In this document: positions 6,018 through 9,046 of the stretch, one piece after another
Position numbering within the stretch: the first letter of the stretch is position 1
How the letters are laid out: each line of letters starts with the position of its first letter
NCBI GenBank assembly: GCA_934403665.1
Contig: CAKRUL010000027.1
Coordinates: 1-9,046, forward strand
Source of the DNA: an uncultured Clostridia bacterium
GTDB lineage: Bacteria; Bacillota_A; Clostridia; UMGS1840; HGM11507
Direction of reading: 5' to 3'
DNA: 9,046 nt
Position numbers and translations under genes: made by a program
The notes under the pieces: generated by a model
The model's database searches: none
What the model saw: only the letters and a program-made list of their open reading frames with translations
Told to the model about the DNA's origin: nothing

Positions 6018-7895
6018 ATGTTCATAAAAAGAAAAAAAGCGGACAGCACGGAAAAAAAGCGGCGCAAATTCAGCCAGCTGAGCAAAAAAAAGCGCAATCT
6101 TCTGATTGTTGTCCTGGTTGCGGCGATTGCGGGAGGTTCTTATTTCGGATATGCCAAAATTTTTCAGAAAGACGAAGCGTCGGCAGATAAGGTAGCAAGA
6201 GTGACCAGAGGCAATATCGCCAAGTCAATTGAAGGAACAGGAACCATTTCGGCGATTAATCAGTATGAGGTGACTTCTCTGGTGAAAGGAGAAATTCTGG
6301 AGGATTATTTCACAGAGGGGCAGGAAATCAATAAAGGCGATTTGATGTATACCATCGATTCCGAAGAGATGAACAACAGCATTGAGAAGGCTAAGACCTC
6401 CTTGGAAAAAGCACAGGATTCTTATCAGCAAGCATTGGAGAATGATCAGAAAACGACTGCCAATGAAAGGGTGACGGCACCCATTTCCGGCGTAATCACC
6501 AATGTTTATGTCGCGGATGGAGACACGGTGCAAAATGGGGCAAAGGTGCTTGATATTGTCAATACCGATGAGATGATTCTGAAAATCAAGTTCAATGCCA
6601 ATGACGCCCGGAATATTCATGTGGGGGACAGCGCCACCGTTAATATGGAGAATTCCTTTACTTCGCTTCCCGGAAGAGTGACAAGCGTCAGCAGCGGCTC
6701 CATTGCAAACAGTGCAGGTGTCAGTGTCAGCAATCTGGAGATTACGGTTTCCAATCCGGGGGGCATTGTTCCGAACAATAGGGCGACTGCTGTGGTGGGT
6801 TCCTATGCCTGCAATGAAGCGGGAACCTTTTCCTATTCTGCATCGAAAACCGTTGTCACCAAAGCGTCCGGTGAAATTTACGGATTGCAATATAAAGAAG
6901 GCGATTACATAAAAAACGGAGCGACCATCTTAAGGCTGGACGATGACAACAACTCCGGAAACAGTCTGAAGCAAAGCCGCCTTTCTGTGAAGGATGCTCA
7001 GCTTGCTTTGGACAATCTGTATCAGCAGTTGGAAAATTACAGTATCAAAGCGCCGATTTCCGGAAAGGTCATTCAAAAGACCTCCAAGGCAGGCGAAAAA
7101 TTAGACAACTCCAATAACAATACCGTTATGGCAATCATTGCCGACCTCTCCACACTGACCTTTGAAATCAGCGTGGACGAATTGGATATCAGCAGTATTC
7201 AGGTGGGGCAAAGCGTGGAAATCACAGCGGATGCCATTACCGGGAAAACGTTTGGCGGATATGTGGAGAACATCAGCATTGTCGGAACCTCCGCAAACGG
7301 GGTTACCTCCTATCCGGTGAAGGTTTATGTCAATGACGGAGAGGGCGAAGAACTGATTCCCGGGATGAATGTCAGTGCCAAAATTGTGACCGATTCACGG
7401 GAGAATGTGCTGACTGTGCCTTTGTCTGCTGTGAATCGCGGAAATACCGTGCTTGTGAAACGCGCGTCCGGCACGACCGAGTCCAAACATTCTTCCGCAG
7501 AGGGAAAAGACGCAGTCCGGCAAGAACAGCCGCCGCAGGATGGACAGCCGCTTGGCAACGGAGAGGCGCCGCAGGGAATGCCCGATGCAGACGGCAAGAG
7601 CGGAAAGGATTCCGCACGTTCTTCATCCAAGAAAGCGGGCAAATCCAACATTCCGGAAGGCTATGAGATGGTAACGGTAGAAATCGGTCTGAATGACGAC
7701 ACCAATGTGGAAATCATCAGCGGATTGCAGGAAGGCGATACCGTTTTGCTGAATGAAACGACCGCAAACACAACGAAGAATAACGAGCAGAATCAGCAAG
7801 GCATGGGCGGAATGCCCGGCGGCGGAGGAGGAATGCCCGGCGGAGGAATGCCAGGAGGCGGCGGTGGCGGCGCACCGGGCGGTATGGGCCGATAA
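6018..7895 (+). CDS. Efflux adaptor subunit (MacA/HlyD-like) with two lipoyl modules and a Gly/Met/Pro tail
   Basis: A 625-residue membrane-anchored adaptor of a MacAB-like exporter. A basic N terminus precedes one membrane anchor (residues ~27-47, LLIVVLVAAIAGG), leaving the rest outside. The first lipoyl module is split by a short hairpin: YEVTSLVKGEIL...GQEINKGDLMYTID (83-114), helical arms ~116-145, then VTAPISGVITNVYVADGDTV (152-171). A beta domain follows (~185-262). A second module comes next: TKASGEIYGLQYKEGDYIKN (281-300), hairpin ~315-340, IKAPISGKVIQK (343-354). Then a beta-barrel (~378-460) and a membrane-proximal domain (~461-480 and ~548-580), interrupted by a polar linker rich in Ser, Lys, Gln and Pro (~481-545). 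The last 31 residues are Gly/Met/Pro repeats. AAGGAG at 6001-6006 precedes the ATG by 11 nt. The ATPase gene starts 23 nt after the stop. The substrate cannot be read from the sequence. Confidence 0.9.
   Translation: MFIKRKKADSTEKKRRKFSQLSKKKRNLLIVVLVAAIAGGSYFGYAKIFQKDEASADKVARVTRGNIAKSIEGTGTISAINQYEVTSLVKGEILEDYFTEGQEINKGDLMYTIDSEEMNNSIEKAKTSLEKAQDSYQQALENDQKTTANERVTAPISGVITNVYVADGDTVQNGAKVLDIVNTDEMILKIKFNANDARNIHVGDSATVNMENSFTSLPGRVTSVSSGSIANSAGVSVSNLEITVSNPGGIVPNNRATAVVGSYACNEAGTFSYSASKTVVTKASGEIYGLQYKEGDYIKNGATILRLDDDNNSGNSLKQSRLSVKDAQLALDNLYQQLENYSIKAPISGKVIQKTSKAGEKLDNSNNNTVMAIIADLSTLTFEISVDELDISSIQVGQSVEITADAITGKTFGGYVENISIVGTSANGVTSYPVKVYVNDGEGEELIPGMNVSAKIVTDSRENVLTVPLSAVNRGNTVLVKRASGTTESKHSSAEGKDAVRQEQPPQDGQPLGNGEAPQGMPDADGKSGKDSARSSSKKAGKSNIPEGYEMVTVEIGLNDDTNVEIISGLQEGDTVLLNETTANTTKNNEQNQQGMGGMPGGGGGMPGGGMPGGGGGGAPGGMGR
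7800..7892 (+). repeat. Coding repeats for the Gly/Met/Pro-rich adaptor tail
   Basis: GGAATGCCCGGCGG occurs at 7809-7822 and 7830-7843, with a degenerate copy GGAATGCCAGGAGG at 7845-7858, all in frame. They encode repeated G-M-P-G-G units in the last 31 residues of the adaptor. The stretch is clearly more GC-rich than its surroundings, and such repeats can change length by slippage. Confidence 0.85.
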
Positions 7896-7918
7896 AAGCG
7901 GTAAAGGAGTAATCTTTC

Positions 7919-8611
7919 ATGATAGAGCTAAAAGACATCTATAAAATCTATCTGGATGGAGACAGTGAAATCCATGCCTTGGACGGCATTTCCTTTCGGG
8001 TAGAGAAGGGAGAGTTTGTCGCGATTGTCGGTTCTTCCGGTTCCGGAAAATCCACCTGCATGAATATCATCGGCTGTCTGGACATTCCCACCTCCGGATC
8101 GTATTACTTAAACGGGACGGATGTCAGCACGATGAACGAAAAGGAGCTGGCACACATCCGAAACAAGGAGCTTGGCTTTATTTTTCAGCAGTATAATCTG
8201 ATCAGCAAACTCAGCGTGTTGGAGAATGTGGAACTGCCGCTGGTTTACCGCGGAATCCGCCATGACGAACGGAAAGCAATGGCGATGGCGGCTTTGGAAC
8301 GGGTCGGGCTTGCCGATCGGTATCATAAATTTCCGGCACAGCTTTCCGGAGGACAACAGCAAAGGGTTTCCATTGCACGCGCACTCGCAGGGGAACCGCC
8401 GGCGATTCTTGCGGATGAACCAACCGGAGCGCTGGATTCCAAAACAGGAAAAGAAGTTTTGGAGTTTCTGCAAAAGCTTCATCGGGAGGGAACCACAATT
8501 GTTTTGATCACACACGACAATTCCATTGCGGCACAGATTAAACGGGTGGTTCGGATTCAGGACGGAAAAATCATATCAGATGAAGTGAAGGAGGAGACGT
8601 ATGAACATTAA
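7919..8611 (+). CDS. ABC exporter ATPase, MacB/LolD type
   Basis: A 230-residue cytoplasmic nucleotide-binding subunit that powers the permease encoded next. All motifs are intact: Walker [10 protein letters not shown] (38-46), Q-loop Gln90 in FIFQQYNL, signature LSGGQ (142-146), Walker B AILADE with catalytic Glu167, D-loop ALDS (171-174) and H-loop His199 in ITHD. The FQQYNLI and [10 protein letters not shown] wording is typical of the MacB/LolD/FtsE-like subfamily, which pairs with FtsX-type permeases. Length is normal. AAGGAG (7904-7909) is 9 nt before the ATG. It starts 23 nt after the adaptor gene and its last 11 bases overlap the start of the permease gene, indicating translational coupling and a fixed complex. 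Peptide, drug or lipid substrates are all possible. Confidence 0.95.
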   Translation: MIELKDIYKIYLDGDSEIHALDGISFRVEKGEFVAIVGSSGSGKSTCMNIIGCLDIPTSGSYYLNGTDVSTMNEKELAHIRNKELGFIFQQYNLISKLSVLENVELPLVYRGIRHDERKAMAMAALERVGLADRYHKFPAQLSGGQQQRVSIARALAGEPPAILADEPTGALDSKTGKEVLEFLQKLHREGTTIVLITHDNSIAAQIKRVVRIQDGKIISDEVKEETYEH

Positions 8612-9046
8612 ACAGGCGTTTACTCTTGCACTGAAAAGCCTGATGGGCAGCAAGATGCGATCTTTCCTGACAATGCTCGGCATCATTATCGGGGTTGCTT
8701 CGGTGATTGTTCTGGTCAGCATTGTGCAGGGCATGAGCGACGAGATGGTTTCGACTTTCGAGAGCATGGGAACGAACCTGATCTCCGTTTCCATTCGCGG
8801 CAGGGGCGGAAACCGCACCGTGACTGCCGATCAGATGCAGCAGCTTGTGGATGAGAATCTGGATGTGATCGGAGCAATGAGTCCGATGATAACGGTGGCA
8901 GGTGTCACCATCAAAAATGGGGACACAAACCTGGATTCGACCACCTGCACCGGCGTCAATGAATGTTATAAGGATGTCAAAAATTCCGATGTGCAGGCCG
9001 GGCGCTTCCTGACCTATATGGATGTGGAAACCAAGCAGAATAACTG
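8601..9046 (+). CDS. MacB-like ABC exporter permease (FtsX family), 5' part
   Basis: The first 148 residues of a MacB-type permease; the gene continues past the window and no stop is seen. The start [20 protein letters not shown] is the usual amphipathic N-terminal helix, followed by one membrane segment at ~22-43 (FLTMLGIIIGVASVIVLVSI). The extracytoplasmic MacB_PCD-type domain then begins (GTNLISVSIRGRGG at 57-70, TCTGVNECYKDV at 115-126, AGRFLTYMDVE at 133-143). Known relatives have about 400 residues, with three further membrane segments after this domain. The ATG overlaps the ATPase gene by 11 bases and follows AGGAGGAG at 8589-8596. Truncation is by the window edge only. Confidence 0.93.
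   Translation, partial: MNIKQAFTLALKSLMGSKMRSFLTMLGIIIGVASVIVLVSIVQGMSDEMVSTFESMGTNLISVSIRGRGGNRTVTADQMQQLVDENLDVIGAMSPMITVAGVTIKNGDTNLDSTTCTGVNECYKDVKNSDVQAGRFLTYMDVETKQNN

Overview
The window looks like chromosome of a low-to-mid GC Gram-positive anaerobe of class Clostridia (Bacillota). The grounds are AGGAGG-type ribosome binding sites, consensus sigma-A promoters, compact intrinsic terminators, a secreted protein ending in a copper-amine-oxidase-N-like 'stalk' domain, an acidic clostridial-looking micro-protein, and a MacA/MacB-like exporter whose adaptor has a Gly/Met/Pro-rich tail. A more exact placement (for example Oscillospirales) is only an impression.

Layout. (1) 2-931 (+): last ~309 residues of polynucleotide phosphorylase, then a spacer with an intrinsic terminator (1076-1110). 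(2) 1381-3348 (+): a secreted GH26-like (beta-mannanase-type) glycosidase with its own consensus promoter (1322-1350) and terminator (3373-3408). (3) 4791-3417 (-): a two-gene operon encoding soluble proteins of unknown function that resemble DUF6323 and DUF6179. (4) 4842-5004 (+): an orphan promoter followed about 100 nt later by a strong hairpin terminator, with no gene between; this is a candidate small RNA. (5) 5221-5060 (-): a 53-residue protein with a TTG start. (6) 5393-5779 (+): a small multi-pass membrane protein resembling the CmpB-like 'putative ABC-transporter type IV' family. (7) 6018-9046 (+): an exporter operon with a membrane-anchored adaptor with two lipoyl modules, an ABC ATPase, and the start of a MacB-type permease that runs off the window.

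How they work together. Only the last three genes form an obvious functional unit. Adaptor, ATPase and permease are the standard MacAB-like set, with a 23-nt gap and then an 11-nt overlap between genes. The two minus-strand unknowns are probably co-transcribed. Polynucleotide phosphorylase, the glycosidase and the CmpB-like gene are each followed by a terminator and look monocistronic here.

No tRNA, rRNA, CRISPR array, insertion sequence or phage gene was seen. The least explained part is 4792-5392, with overlapping divergent promoters, the candidate sRNA, the micro-gene and a perfect inverted repeat.
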